Under the pieces are notes generated by a model, which was not told the origin of the DNA, did no database searches, and saw only the letters and a program-made list of their open reading frames with translations. The position numbers and the translations under genes are program-made. DNA of 64,000 bases from Sodalis ligni (lineage in GTDB: Bacteria > Pseudomonadota > Gammaproteobacteria > Enterobacterales > Enterobacteriaceae). Location: positions 5,704,337 through 5,768,336 of the forward strand of contig NZ_CP075169.1 of assembly GCF_016865525.2 (NCBI RefSeq), in the 5' to 3' direction. This document shows, one piece after another, positions 8,897 to 17,545 of this stretch (position 1 is the first letter of the stretch; the number at the start of each line of letters is the position of its first letter).

Positions 8897-10365
8897 ATTG
8901 CTGTTTCCTGTTGAAAATGACAGATTTCCTTAAACCGCTGCCATACTGCGGCAAGCTCGGGAACCCGACGGGGTGAAAAATGACGCGGCGGGAAGCTGCG
9001 CTCCACAATGCGTCGCCAGCAGGCGAGATCGGGCACATCTCCCAGCGTCATCAATTGGCAACCGACATTACCGAGCGTGGTGGCTTCCACCGGGCCGGCG
9101 GTAACCGGAATCTGGCATATATCCGCGCACAGTTGATTGAGCAACTGGTTTTGGCAGCCGCCGCCGACGATATAGAGATGGTTCAGCTTGGCCCCGCGCA
9201 ATTGGCTTAATTCCTGCAAGACCCGGCGGTAACACAGCGCCAGGCTGTCCAAAACGGTACGGGCCAGCGCCGCGTCGGTTTGCGGCACCGGCTGGCCGGT
9301 TTCGCGGCACGCGGCGCGAATGGCGTCCACCATGGACGGGGGATTGAGGAATCCATCGTCGTTGGGATTGATGAGACTGGCAAAAGGGGGCTCTGCGGCC
9401 GCCTGGGCGATCAGCGCCGGTAAATCGGTCAGGTTTTGCTCACGGCAGATGCGCTGAAGCAGCCAAAGTCCCATGATATTTTTCAATACCCGGTAGGTGC
9501 CGCTGACGCCCCCCTCGTTGGTGATATTGGCCGCCAGCGCCTGTTCGCTGTTATAGGGAACATCACTTTCAAACCCCATCAGCGACCAGGTGCCGGAACT
9601 CAAATAGGCGCTATGCCTGTCTTTCAGCGGCGAAGCCACCACCGCGCTGGCGGTATCGTGGCTGGCCACGGCTATTACGGGCACCCGGCGCCCGGAAGGA
9701 CCGGTCCATTCCCCCACCGTATTGCCCGGCAGACGCGGCGTGCCGAACCAGCGGCGCGGAATGCCCAGATAGTCAAGCAGGCTTTGATCCCAATCGCCGT
9801 TTTGCAGATTAAGCATCTGGGTGGTGCTGGCGTTGGTATATTCCCGATTCATCTTGCCGGTCAGGCGGTAGGTGAAATAATCCGGGATCATCAGGAAATG
9901 CGCCACCCGGGGAATAATATCCGGCGTCTGGGTACACAGGGCCTTTAATTGGTAAAGCGTATTGAACGGCAAAAACTGAATGCCGGTATGGCGGTAAAGG
10001 GATTGATACCCCAATTCGGCGGTGACCTGCGCCATCACGCCGTCGGTGCGGTGGTCGCGATAGGAGACCGCTTCGCCGACCCGCGCTCCCTGCTCATCCA
10101 GCAGGACATAATCCACTCCCCAGGTATCGATACCGATACCGTCCAGCGGGAAGACATTGTTCCCAAGCTTGGTGAGGCCGGTGAGTATCTCCTTTTCCAG
10201 CCCGTCGAGATTCCAGCAGTCATGGCCGCCCACGGGTTTGAAGCCGTTATCGAACCGATGGATTTCCTTGATGCCCAGGGTTTGGGTATCGGACTGCCAG
10301 CTCGCCAGCATTACCCTTCCGCTTGAGGCGCCGAGATCCACCGCGGCAAGATTACGTATAGTCAT
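8893..10365 (-). CDS. rhaB: Rhamnulokinase
   Basis: Phosphorylates L-rhamnulose at C1 using ATP; FGGY carbohydrate-kinase family, 490 residues (E. coli 489). The N-terminal phosphate-binding segment [15 protein letters not shown], the central [16 protein letters not shown] with the catalytic Asp, and the C-terminal ATP-site glycine loop [15 protein letters not shown] are all present. It lies 17 bp behind rhaT and overlaps rhaA by 4 bp, so the three genes form one transcription unit. Confidence 0.97.
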   Translation of the reverse strand: MTIRNLAAVDLGASSGRVMLASWQSDTQTLGIKEIHRFDNGFKPVGGHDCWNLDGLEKEILTGLTKLGNNVFPLDGIGIDTWGVDYVLLDEQGARVGEAVSYRDHRTDGVMAQVTAELGYQSLYRHTGIQFLPFNTLYQLKALCTQTPDIIPRVAHFLMIPDYFTYRLTGKMNREYTNASTTQMLNLQNGDWDQSLLDYLGIPRRWFGTPRLPGNTVGEWTGPSGRRVPVIAVASHDTASAVVASPLKDRHSAYLSSGTWSLMGFESDVPYNSEQALAANITNEGGVSGTYRVLKNIMGLWLLQRICREQNLTDLPALIAQAAAEPPFASLINPNDDGFLNPPSMVDAIRAACRETGQPVPQTDAALARTVLDSLALCYRRVLQELSQLRGAKLNHLYIVGGGCQNQLLNQLCADICQIPVTAGPVEATTLGNVGCQLMTLGDVPDLACWRRIVERSFPPRHFSPRRVPELAAVWQRFKEICHFQQETAI

Positions 10366-10382
10366 CAGTGCTATCTCCTATC

Positions 10383-11417
10383 TCAGGACGCGATACCGAG
10401 ACCGACAATATTGGCCGCCAGGATAATCACCAGCGCACCGAGGCATAGCCGGCGCACCGGTTTTTTGCCCACACCGCTCCACTCTTTGAGCACCAGTCCC
10501 ACGATGCCGCCGCACAGCACATAAAAACTCATATGCAGCATCCAACTGACATAGTGATATTGAACCGGAATATTGGCCTGGCCCCAGGCATAGAAGAAGA
10601 ATTGCAGATACCACATCACGCCGCCGAGAATGGAGAACAGGGCGTTGGCAAGCAGCAAGGGTTTAGCCAGGGATAAATCCGCCTTCAGCGACAGCTCGGG
10701 TTTGGTGGCCAGCCGGATAAAACAAAAGGCCAGATTGACAATCGCGCCGCCGCCCATAATCACCACATAGCTCGGCAGAGCCACATACAGCGGGCTGATA
10801 CCGGCATTTTTCGCCGCTTCATGCATGGGCAAGGCCGCATCCATGGCAAAAGACATCCCGGCGGAAAAAATGCCGCACATCACCGCCAGCAGCAGCCCTT
10901 TCTTCAGGTTGAACTCTTGGGTACTGATGCCCAGCGCCCGCTCCTTCATCATGCCGGCATAACTGACGATGCCGACGCCTATCAGCGCGACGAATACCCC
11001 AAGCAAGGTGATCTGGCCGCCGCTGGAATGGACCAGGGCGCCGAATTTACCCTGAATGATAGGGGTCATCAGCGTGCCGACTATCAGGGTAATGCCGATG
11101 GCGATGCCGATGCCCATGGACATGCCCAGATAGCGCATGGTCAGGCCGTAGTTGATATTGCCGATGCCCCACATGGCGCCGAACAGAAACACCGGCAGCA
11201 GCGTGGACATTGAGAAAGAACTGTAATATCCCCAGAAGTCCGGTAGCAGTATGGCGCTCACCGTCCAGGGTAAAACGATCCAGGAGAAGAAGCCGCCCAG
11301 CGACCACATGGTTTCCCAGCTCCATCGCCGGACCTGCTTAAAGGGTGCATAAAAACAGGCGGCAGAAGCGGCACCCACGAAGTGCCAAAAAATGCCGAGA
11401 ATTATTGAACTGCCCAT
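10383..11417 (-). CDS. rhaT: L-rhamnose-proton symporter
   Basis: Inner-membrane L-rhamnose/H+ symporter of the DMT superfamily with about ten membrane segments. The start [22 protein letters not shown] at 11417 gives 344 residues, identical in length to E. coli RhaT, and has AGGAA 8 bases upstream. An upstream in-frame ATG would add 43 unrelated residues. It heads the rhaTBA operon, whereas in E. coli rhaT is a separate unit; transporter, kinase and isomerase are thus co-expressed here. Transcription probably starts in the shared fucO-rhaT region. Confidence 0.96.
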   Translation of the reverse strand: MGSSIILGIFWHFVGAASAACFYAPFKQVRRWSWETMWSLGGFFSWIVLPWTVSAILLPDFWGYYSSFSMSTLLPVFLFGAMWGIGNINYGLTMRYLGMSMGIGIAIGITLIVGTLMTPIIQGKFGALVHSSGGQITLLGVFVALIGVGIVSYAGMMKERALGISTQEFNLKKGLLLAVMCGIFSAGMSFAMDAALPMHEAAKNAGISPLYVALPSYVVIMGGGAIVNLAFCFIRLATKPELSLKADLSLAKPLLLANALFSILGGVMWYLQFFFYAWGQANIPVQYHYVSWMLHMSFYVLCGGIVGLVLKEWSGVGKKPVRRLCLGALVIILAANIVGLGIAS

Positions 11418-11540
11418 TTGAGAAATTCCTTTAAAAAATAGGACCTCTTTAAAAAAGAGATAAAAGAGAGCTAATTTAAAACTGCGGTTACAGAAGTTTT
11501 TATATATTAAAAGATTTGGAGAATATGGCCTTCTTGACAA

Positions 11541-11565
11541 TGCCATTTTCCTTGCAAAAATGGCA
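11541..11565. promoter_or_regulatory. Palindromic operator candidate upstream of rhaT
   Basis: Perfect 9-bp inverted repeat TGCCATTTT / AAAATGGCA with a 7-bp spacer, about 124 bp before the rhaT start. Part of it (GCCATTTTCCT) recalls the GCCCATTTTCCT stretch in E. coli rhamnose promoters. That resemblance is from memory. Confidence 0.4.
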
Positions 11566-11581
11566 AACAGCGTAAGAAACG

Positions 11582-11597
11582 AGTGATCTGAATCACA
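11582..11597. promoter_or_regulatory. CRP-cAMP binding site
   Basis: AGTGATCTGAATCACA matches the CRP consensus (TGTGA-N6-TCACA) in nine of the ten core positions. It sits between the divergent rhaTBA and fucO genes, as expected for catabolite-controlled rhamnose genes. Confidence 0.75.
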
Positions 11598-11894
11598 AAT
11601 CCATCACATCATTTTATTTACAGAGAATATTCCAGCGCATTTTTACGGCATGAAAAATGAGATATAGACACGCCGGAGGGGGATTCTTCATTAAATTGCC
11701 AGTTTCCATCGGCAGGTGGCAGTGGCAAGAAGGTAATAATACCAGCTCATTATTATAATGGGCGGTATTAGAGCGCGCCGTCATGGTATTTAAAGCAGAA
11801 GGTATTTAAAGTTGGCGGACGCAAGCATGGAATCTGAAAACTCAGGGCTTCATGTTTCTTAAAAAAATCTTTTAATCACGTCAAGGTAATTCTC

Positions 11895-13046
11895 ATGACT
11901 AACCGAATGATTTTGAATCAAACCGCCTATTTTGGCCGAGGAGCTGTCTCCCATATTATTGACGAAGCGAAAGCCCACGGTTATAAAAAAGCGTTAATCG
12001 TCACCGACAAAGAGCTGATGCGCGTAAAAATAGCGACCCGTATCACCGCCCTGCTGGATGAGGCGGATCTGGCGTTCTCGGTGTTCGATGAAGTGGTGCC
12101 GAACCCTACCATCAGCGTGGTAAACCGTGGCGTGGCCGCGTTCAAGGCCGCCCAGGCGGATTACCTGATCGCCATCGGCGGCGGTTCGCCGCAGGATACC
12201 AGCAAGGCCATCGGGATTATCATCAATAATCCGGCGTTCGCTGACGTCCGCAGCCTGGAAGGCGTGGCCGCAACGCAAAAACCCTGCGTGCCCATTATTG
12301 CCATTCCCACCACCGCCGGCACGGCGGCGGAAGTCACTATCAATTACGTTATTACCGATGAGGAAAACCGCCGTAAATTCGTTTGCGTGGATCCCCATGA
12401 TATTCCGCTGGTGGCGATTATCGATCCGGATATGATGGCCAGTATGCCGGCCTCTCTCAAGGCCGCCACCGGCGTCGATGCGCTGACCCATGCCATTGAA
12501 GGCTATACCACACTGGCCGCCTGGGAACTGACCGATATGTTCCATATCAAGGCCATCGAGATTATTTCCCGCTCGCTGCGGGCGTCGGTGAAAGGCGATG
12601 CGCAGGGCGTGGACGATATGGCCCTGGGGCAATACGTGGCGGGCATGGGCTTCTCAAACGTGGGGCTTGGACTGGTGCACGGCATGGCCCATCCGTTGGG
12701 CGCTTTCTACAATACGCCCCATGGGGTGGCCAACGCCATTTTGCTGCCGCATATCATGGAATACAACGCTGCCCATACCGGTGAAAAATTCCGGGCTATC
12801 GCCGTGGCGATGGGCCATCCGGAGGCCAAAGATCAGCCCATAGAACAGGCGCGTCTGGCGGCGGTGAACGCGGTCAAGGCATTGTGCAAGGATGTGGGCA
12901 TCCCGCCGCGCCTAAGGGATGTGGGCGTGAAGGAACAGGATATTCCGGCGCTGGCTCAGGCGGCGTTCGATGACGTCTGTACCGGCGGCAACCCCCGCCA
13001 GACCAGCGTCGCCGAAATCAAGCAGCTTTATCAGGCTATTTATTAA
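11895..13046 (+). CDS. fucO: Lactaldehyde reductase (1,2-propanediol oxidoreductase)
   Basis: Fe2+-dependent NADH enzyme that reduces L-lactaldehyde, the three-carbon product of rhamnose or fucose breakdown, to L-1,2-propanediol under anaerobic conditions. At 383 residues it aligns with E. coli FucO (382) end to end from memory. Visible are the NAD-binding IAIGGGSPQDTSKAIGII, the TTAGTAAEVTINYVI segment, and metal ligands D and H in ATGVDALTHAIEGY and two H in GLVHGMAHPLGAFYNTPHG. It faces rhaTBA across a CRP-bearing promoter region, so in this organism it probably serves rhamnose rather than fucose metabolism. An intrinsic terminator follows. Confidence 0.96.
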   Translation: MTNRMILNQTAYFGRGAVSHIIDEAKAHGYKKALIVTDKELMRVKIATRITALLDEADLAFSVFDEVVPNPTISVVNRGVAAFKAAQADYLIAIGGGSPQDTSKAIGIIINNPAFADVRSLEGVAATQKPCVPIIAIPTTAGTAAEVTINYVITDEENRRKFVCVDPHDIPLVAIIDPDMMASMPASLKAATGVDALTHAIEGYTTLAAWELTDMFHIKAIEIISRSLRASVKGDAQGVDDMALGQYVAGMGFSNVGLGLVHGMAHPLGAFYNTPHGVANAILLPHIMEYNAAHTGEKFRAIAVAMGHPEAKDQPIEQARLAAVNAVKALCKDVGIPPRLRDVGVKEQDIPALAQAAFDDVCTGGNPRQTSVAEIKQLYQAIY

Positions 13047-13075
13047 GTGAAAGCCCGCGGATAGCCAACGTACCG

Positions 13076-13107
13076 ATGCCGAGGAAAATCCCTCGGCATT
13101 TTTTTTC
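13076..13107 (+). terminator. Intrinsic terminator of fucO
   Basis: Arms ATGCCGAGG and CCTCGGCAT with a 6-base loop, followed by eight T. Located 29 bp after the fucO stop. Confidence 0.9.
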
Positions 13108-13117
13108 ATTTTCGGCC

Positions 13118-13145
13118 CTTGAAAGCCGCTTTTTTATCCCTATCT
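13118..13145 (+). promoter_or_regulatory. Sigma-32 heat-shock promoter
   Basis: CTTGAAA (13118-13124), a 13-bp spacer, then CCCTATCT (13138-13145). This closely matches the sigma-32 consensus CTTGAAA-N13-15-CCCCATNT and lies about 65 bp upstream of the hsp20 start. Confidence 0.85.
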
Positions 13146-13149
13146 AAAG

Positions 13150-13208
13150 GCTGAGGATTGAAGTAATCCGGTAAAAGGTTGAACTTTTGAACACTCAGGA
13201 GATTAGCC
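13150..13208 (+). promoter_or_regulatory. hsp20 5' leader, possible RNA thermometer
   Basis: The roughly 58-nt leader can form GGATT-gaagt-AATCC and AAAAG-gttgaa-CTTTT hairpins. Its early CTGAG can pair with CTCAG, which directly abuts the AGGAG ribosome-binding site. Many hsp20 leaders are thermosensors (ROSE, fourU). This one has no textbook motif, so the call is inference. Confidence 0.35.
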
Positions 13209-13697
13209 ATGATCACACATCCGTTTTCACTTATTCCTTCATTCAGCGACTCGCTGCTGTCAGATCGTTTTAATCAAATCGACCGGCTGTTCAGCAGACT
13301 GACCGGCGATGAACCGGTTGCCGGCAGTCCCTCTTATGATATCGTTAAAAAAGGCGATAATCAGTACGCCATTACCGTCAGCGTGCCCGGCTACCGTGAA
13401 TCAGAGCTGAACGTCAGCACCCGCAACGGCCAGTTGGTCATTGAGGGCCGGCATGAAGAAGACAAAAAAACCGAAAAAGACAATTGGGTTCACCGGGGCA
13501 TCAGCCGCAGCAACTTCTCGCTGCAATTCAGCGTCAATCGCGGCACCAAAGTGAACGGGGCCAAACTGGCCAACGGTTTGCTGGAAATCAGTCTTGAACA
13601 GGAAATCCCGGAAGAGGAAAAACCGAAAAAGATCACCATAGAACGGGCCGACGTACAGTCAGGCGGCAGGGTGATTGAACAGGCAAAAGCAGAATAA
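13209..13697 (+). CDS. Small heat-shock protein, Hsp20 family
   Basis: ATP-independent holdase chaperone of the alpha-crystallin family, 162 residues (longer than E. coli IbpA/IbpB, about 140). The N-terminal arm MITHPFSLIPSFSDSLLSDR is followed by the alpha-crystallin domain (about 42-145: YDIVKKGDNQYAITVSVPGY, LVIEGRHEE, RSNFSLQFSVNRGTKVNGAKLANGLLEISL) and a C-terminal extension. Strong AGGAG precedes the ATG. It is preceded by a sigma-32 promoter and ended by a GC hairpin terminator, so it is a monocistronic heat-shock gene. Confidence 0.93.
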   Translation: MITHPFSLIPSFSDSLLSDRFNQIDRLFSRLTGDEPVAGSPSYDIVKKGDNQYAITVSVPGYRESELNVSTRNGQLVIEGRHEEDKKTEKDNWVHRGISRSNFSLQFSVNRGTKVNGAKLANGLLEISLEQEIPEEEKPKKITIERADVQSGGRVIEQAKAE

Positions 13698-13711
13698 CAA
13701 CGAGAGCACGG

Positions 13712-13742
13712 GGCCGGAAGCTTATTTCCGGCCTCATTTTTT
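13712..13742. terminator. Terminator between hsp20 and flavin oxidoreductase
   Basis: GGCCGGAA and TTCCGGCC arms with a 6-base loop, then TCATTTTTT on the plus strand. It serves hsp20 and may also act on the convergent oxidoreductase gene that ends at 13757. Confidence 0.85.
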
Positions 13743-13756
13743 GACATTTTGCGGTA

Positions 13757-15004
13757 TCAACGTTTCCGCCGATGGGCCATTAATGCGCAGAGATACTCTT
13801 TTTCCCAGGCGGCGAACCACGCCGCCGCCGCTTCCCCCTTCAGTTGGAGATCCGGTTCCAATCCGTCGCTCATGCGCTTTAGCTGCATGTTATTCCAAGG
13901 AAGCAGATGTAAGAGATCCAGGTTTTTTTCAGGCGCCGGCGCGATGTCCGTTTCCCCCGCAATGAGACGGCGGGCAATATCCGGATCGGCAATCATGGGA
14001 CGGCCCAGCCCGATCACATCCAGTTCGCCCCGCCGCAGGGCATCCACCATCACCGAACGGGTACGAAAACCGCCCACCACCATCACCGGCATCCTGGCAA
14101 CGGCCCGGATCGAAGCGGCAAATTCCACGAAATAGGCCTCCCGGCGGACGGTGGCCGCCGGGAGGCCGTCTATCCCCTGATCTTTTAAACTGACGCCGAT
14201 TACCATGGGCTGTTCCAGGGACCCGCCGGAAAGCTCCAGCAAATCCAGCGACGTATCGTTAAGCATGGCGACCACTTCAAGGCATTCCTGATGGGTGAAC
14301 CCCCCGCGCTGGAAATCCGATGAATTCAGTTTGAGTCCGATGGGAAAACCCTTTCCTACCGCCTCTCTCACGGCAGCCAATAGCGTCAGCAGGAACCTGG
14401 CGCGATTTCTCAGCGAGCCGCCCCATTCATCCCGGCGGCGGTTGGTGAGCGGACTGAGAAACTGCGAGACCAGGTAACCATGGGCGCCATGAAGGGACAC
14501 CCCGGTGAATCCCGCCTCGCGCGTTTTACCCGCGGCGTAGGCGAACTGCGCTATGGCGTGGCGAATATCCTCTTCGGTCATTTCTCTTGGCGGCGCAAAG
14601 GTAAAACCGGCACCCCGCAATACATCGAGTTCCACCACCGAAGGGGCCAGCGGCGCCGGATTAATTTCCTGGATCACTTGCCGCCCGGTATGGCTCAGCT
14701 GTGCCCAAAAATGCCCGCCCCCGGCTTTACCCGCCTGCGCCAGCCGCGCCAGCTGCCGCATCCCGCTGTCATCGTCGATGACGATATTGCCCGGTCGTTC
14801 CAAATGGTTCCGGTCCACCTGGATATTTCCCGACAGCAGCAGTCCTGCCCCCGACCGCGCCCAACGGCGATACAATGTTTCCAAACGGGGAGTGGCGTGG
14901 TTGGCGTTATCCGCCAATCCCTCGCTCATTGCGGTTTTGCAGATGCGATTGGTGAGCACCGTGCCGCAAGGCAGCGGCACGGGTTCTGAAAGTAAATTCG
15001 TCAT
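13757..15004 (-). CDS. NADH:flavin oxidoreductase (OYE family)
   Basis: FMN-dependent oxidoreductase, 415 residues from MTNLLSEPVPLPCG; a longer frame upstream lacks family sequence and would run through the regulator's operator, so the internal start is used. Motifs: LTNRICKTAMSEGLAD, HFWAQLSHTGRQ, EAGFTGVSLHGAHGYLVSQFLSP with NRRRDEWGGSLRNRARFL, and the FMN-phosphate loop MPVMVVGGFRT...DVIGLGRPMIADPD. It is more like the NemA/YqjM-related long-chain OYE branch than the frameshifted copy at 951-2073. It is divergent from a TetR gene. Confidence 0.9.
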   Translation of the reverse strand: MTNLLSEPVPLPCGTVLTNRICKTAMSEGLADNANHATPRLETLYRRWARSGAGLLLSGNIQVDRNHLERPGNIVIDDDSGMRQLARLAQAGKAGGGHFWAQLSHTGRQVIQEINPAPLAPSVVELDVLRGAGFTFAPPREMTEEDIRHAIAQFAYAAGKTREAGFTGVSLHGAHGYLVSQFLSPLTNRRRDEWGGSLRNRARFLLTLLAAVREAVGKGFPIGLKLNSSDFQRGGFTHQECLEVVAMLNDTSLDLLELSGGSLEQPMVIGVSLKDQGIDGLPAATVRREAYFVEFAASIRAVARMPVMVVGGFRTRSVMVDALRRGELDVIGLGRPMIADPDIARRLIAGETDIAPAPEKNLDLLHLLPWNNMQLKRMSDGLEPDLQLKGEAAAAWFAAWEKEYLCALMAHRRKR

Positions 15005-15120
15005 TAGGGTAGCTATCCCAAAATAAAATGAATGCAAGCCACCGGCAAATATACCCATCATCTTCACAGGTGCAGCCGTGTTGGCTGCGCCTGGGAATCC
15101 GAAGAATTTTATCTGCCGCC

Positions 15121-15150
15121 CACAAACGACAGCAATCACTGTCGTTTGTG
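15121..15150. promoter_or_regulatory. Perfect 30-bp palindrome, TetR operator candidate
   Basis: Arms CACAAACGACAG and CTGTCGTTTGTG are perfect 12-bp reverse complements with the 6-bp spacer CAATCA. It lies between the divergent oxidoreductase (15004) and TetR (15202) starts. A smaller related palindrome, GACA-AC-TGTC, follows at 15158-15167 and repeats the ACTGTCGT core. Confidence 0.75.
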
Positions 15151-15201
15151 GGATAGTGACAACTGTCGTATCATCTGTCAAGGCATACCAAGGGGACTTT
15201 T

Positions 15202-15852
15202 ATGGTTAAGGTTTGGTCACAGAACGATCCCAAAGCGGCGCTGATGACGCGCAAAAGGAAAATGATTGTGGATGCCGCGTTGCAGGCTTTTCTGGAAAGC
15301 GGCTACGGCGAAAGCTCTGTGAACCGCATCGCCGACGCGGCGGGCGTTTCCATTAAAACGCTGTACCGGCATTTCGACAGCAAGGACGATCTGTTCAGCG
15401 CGGTAATGCAAACGGCCTGTAACGATGTCGGCAACCAAAACCAGCCCGATGACCTCGAGCCCTTATGGTTCCAGAAGCCTCCGGCGGAGGCGTTTTTGAT
15501 GGCGGGCCGGGATTATCTGCAACATTCGCTGTCGGCGCCGCAATTGGCGCTTTATCGTGTTGTCATGCGCGACGCCGCCCGTTTCCCGGAAATCGGCCGG
15601 CTGTACCGACAGGAAGTCATCACCAGGAGAGACAGGCTGTTCGCCCACTACCTTGAACACTGGCTACCGGCAACGGGATGGCGGATAGCCGACACGCAGC
15701 AGGCGGCGGCGATATTTGCCGCCCTGCTCAGGGCCGGATTGTTTGATGATGCATTGCTGGGAAACCCGCTGCCGGACGAAGCGGAGATAGAACGCCAGGT
15801 CGCCACGGCAAGCCGGCGGATGATGACTATACTGGATGCCGGCTTAATATAA
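15202..15852 (+). CDS. TetR/AcrR-family repressor
   Basis: One-component repressor, 216 residues. The N-terminal helix-turn-helix is MIVDAALQAFLESGYGESSVNRIADAAGVSIKTLYRHFDSKDDLFSAVM (about residues 21-70); the ligand-binding C-terminal domain is TetR_C-like and variable (EAFLMAGRDYLQH...RVVMRDAARFPEIGRLY). It faces an OYE gene across a 30-bp palindrome and most likely represses both that gene and itself, being released by an electrophile or xenobiotic. Confidence 0.9.
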   Translation: MVKVWSQNDPKAALMTRKRKMIVDAALQAFLESGYGESSVNRIADAAGVSIKTLYRHFDSKDDLFSAVMQTACNDVGNQNQPDDLEPLWFQKPPAEAFLMAGRDYLQHSLSAPQLALYRVVMRDAARFPEIGRLYRQEVITRRDRLFAHYLEHWLPATGWRIADTQQAAAIFAALLRAGLFDDALLGNPLPDEAEIERQVATASRRMMTILDAGLI

Positions 15853-15940
15853 TGCGCAGATAATATGCGCCCTTGGGGAATGTCGGACGCGGCCGGCGCC
15901 GGCACCTTGCCGAAGGCGCATGCAGACAGGAGCGCGGCGG

Positions 15941-17383
15941 TTATTTGGCGATTTTGGGCTGGGTGTAGCGCCACAGCCAGCGGCCGCTTTCCATACGGCG
16001 ATAGAAAAACGCCGCGCGCACGATCCAGTCGAGGAACATCCCCATCCAGACGCCGTTGACCCCCCATCCCAGAATGACGCCAAGGGTATAACCGGCGACA
16101 ATCCGGCATCCCCACATGCCCAACATCGAGACATACATGGTATAGCGGGCATCCCGGGCGCCCTTCAAGCCGGCCGGCAATACCCAGGAGGCGGACCAGA
16201 ACGGTATAAACAGGGCATTCAGCCAGACCAGGTGCTTCACCACCCGGATAACCTCAGGATCGTTGGTGTAGAAGGCCGCCAGCACTCCGGCGAGAGGTAT
16301 CGATAGCAAGCCTAATAAACAGACGCCGACATTGGATAGCCCGAAGATAAACTTCAGCTGGCGCACCGACTGGAAGATTTGACCTTTACCCAGCCGGGTA
16401 CCGACGATAATGGTGGAGGTGGAGCCCAACGCATTGCCGGGCAAGTTAATCAAGGACACAATGGAGAACGCGATAAAATTACCGGCAATGACCGCGGTGC
16501 CCATACCGGCGACAAAACACTGCGTAATCAGTTTGCCGCCGTTGAACAGCACCGACTCGATGCTGGCGGGCAGGCCGATACTCAGCACATCAAGCAATAC
16601 CGCCGGATTAAGGGTGGTGAAATAGCTCTTAAGGGGCAACCGGAGGGCATGATTAAGCTCGGACCGCAGCACCATCAACACCATGGCGGCGCCGATATAA
16701 CGGGAAATGGTCAGCCCGAGGCCCGCGCCGACAAACCCCAGCCCATGCCAGGAAAAACTGCCGTAAATCAGCACGCTGCTAATAATAATATTGATAATGT
16801 TCATGCCGATATTAATGACCATCGGCAGTTTGGTATTGCCGGCGCCGCGCAGGGCGCCACAGCCGATCAGGGCAATGGCGGCGGCCGGATAGCTCCACAC
16901 CGTCACCCGCAAATAGCTGAGGGCCAGGGTTTTCACCATGGGGTCGGCCTGGTTGGCAATCAAATCAATAATCCACGGACCGGTGAATTCAATCAGCAAG
17001 GCAATGGCAACCGACACCAGCGTTAACAGCGTAATAGACTGCCGGGCGGCGGTACGGGCCTGTTTACGGTTACGTTTGCCCAGATTGAAGGCCACCACCA
17101 CGGTGGTGCCCAGGTCGACGGCGGCGAAAAAAGACAGGATCACCATATTAAAGCTGTCCGCCATACCCACGGCGGCCACCGATTCCTTGCCCAGCCAGCT
17201 GACTAAAAATGTGCTTAGCACCCCCATCAGGAGCACACAAAGATTTTCAATCAGGATAGGTATGGCCAGAGGAATGACTTCACGGCTTAACAGAACACGG
17301 TTGGAATGCCGCTTTTGATACCAGGTGGCATGTTTAAGCTTTTCCGTGAGTAAAGCGCTGTAGTTTACCAAAAGGTTTACCAA
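15941..17383 (-). CDS. MATE family multidrug efflux transporter
   Basis: A 480-residue inner-membrane MATE exporter, cation/drug antiport, with twelve predicted helices in two halves. Family features: EVIPLAIPILIENLCVLLMG in helix 1, FLVSWLGKESVAAVGMADS, ALRGAGNTKLPMVINIGMNIINIIIS, and the second-half repeat SIGLPASIESVLFNGGKLI. It most resembles YeeO/EmmdR-type transporters; the substrate cannot be inferred. It is monocistronic between the TetR gene and a glycosylase-like gene. The N-terminal 25 residues are less certain as coding. Confidence 0.9.
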   Translation of the reverse strand: MVNLLVNYSALLTEKLKHATWYQKRHSNRVLLSREVIPLAIPILIENLCVLLMGVLSTFLVSWLGKESVAAVGMADSFNMVILSFFAAVDLGTTVVVAFNLGKRNRKQARTAARQSITLLTLVSVAIALLIEFTGPWIIDLIANQADPMVKTLALSYLRVTVWSYPAAAIALIGCGALRGAGNTKLPMVINIGMNIINIIISSVLIYGSFSWHGLGFVGAGLGLTISRYIGAAMVLMVLRSELNHALRLPLKSYFTTLNPAVLLDVLSIGLPASIESVLFNGGKLITQCFVAGMGTAVIAGNFIAFSIVSLINLPGNALGSTSTIIVGTRLGKGQIFQSVRQLKFIFGLSNVGVCLLGLLSIPLAGVLAAFYTNDPEVIRVVKHLVWLNALFIPFWSASWVLPAGLKGARDARYTMYVSMLGMWGCRIVAGYTLGVILGWGVNGVWMGMFLDWIVRAAFFYRRMESGRWLWRYTQPKIAK

Positions 17384-17545
17384 GATGATTCCGGTCAGAC
17401 GGCTAAAGTGCGCAGGGAGTTGTCTTTAAAAGAATGTGTAATAAACACCGAATAGGCAATATTTTTAAATAAATATTTTAAGAAAGTTTATTTCAAACAA
17501 AACGACGTTTTGTATTAACTCAAACTACAGGGGGTGCTGCTATGG

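Larger units (their letters stand above)
11418..11894. promoter_or_regulatory. Divergent control region between rhaT and fucO
   Basis: A 477-bp non-coding region. It holds a CRP site (11582-11597), a 25-bp palindrome with arms TGCCATTTT and AAAATGGCA (11541-11565), a CATTAT-T-ATAATG palindrome (11748-11760), and TTGCCA/TGGCAA motifs near 11696-11728. Both rhaTBA and fucO presumably start here. No rhaS or rhaR gene exists in the window, so the regulator must be elsewhere. Confidence 0.6.

Noticed and set aside
16379..17026. Long plus-strand frame opposite the MATE gene
   Set aside because: Shadow frame rich in His, Gln and Gly. The minus-strand frame has clear transporter motifs.
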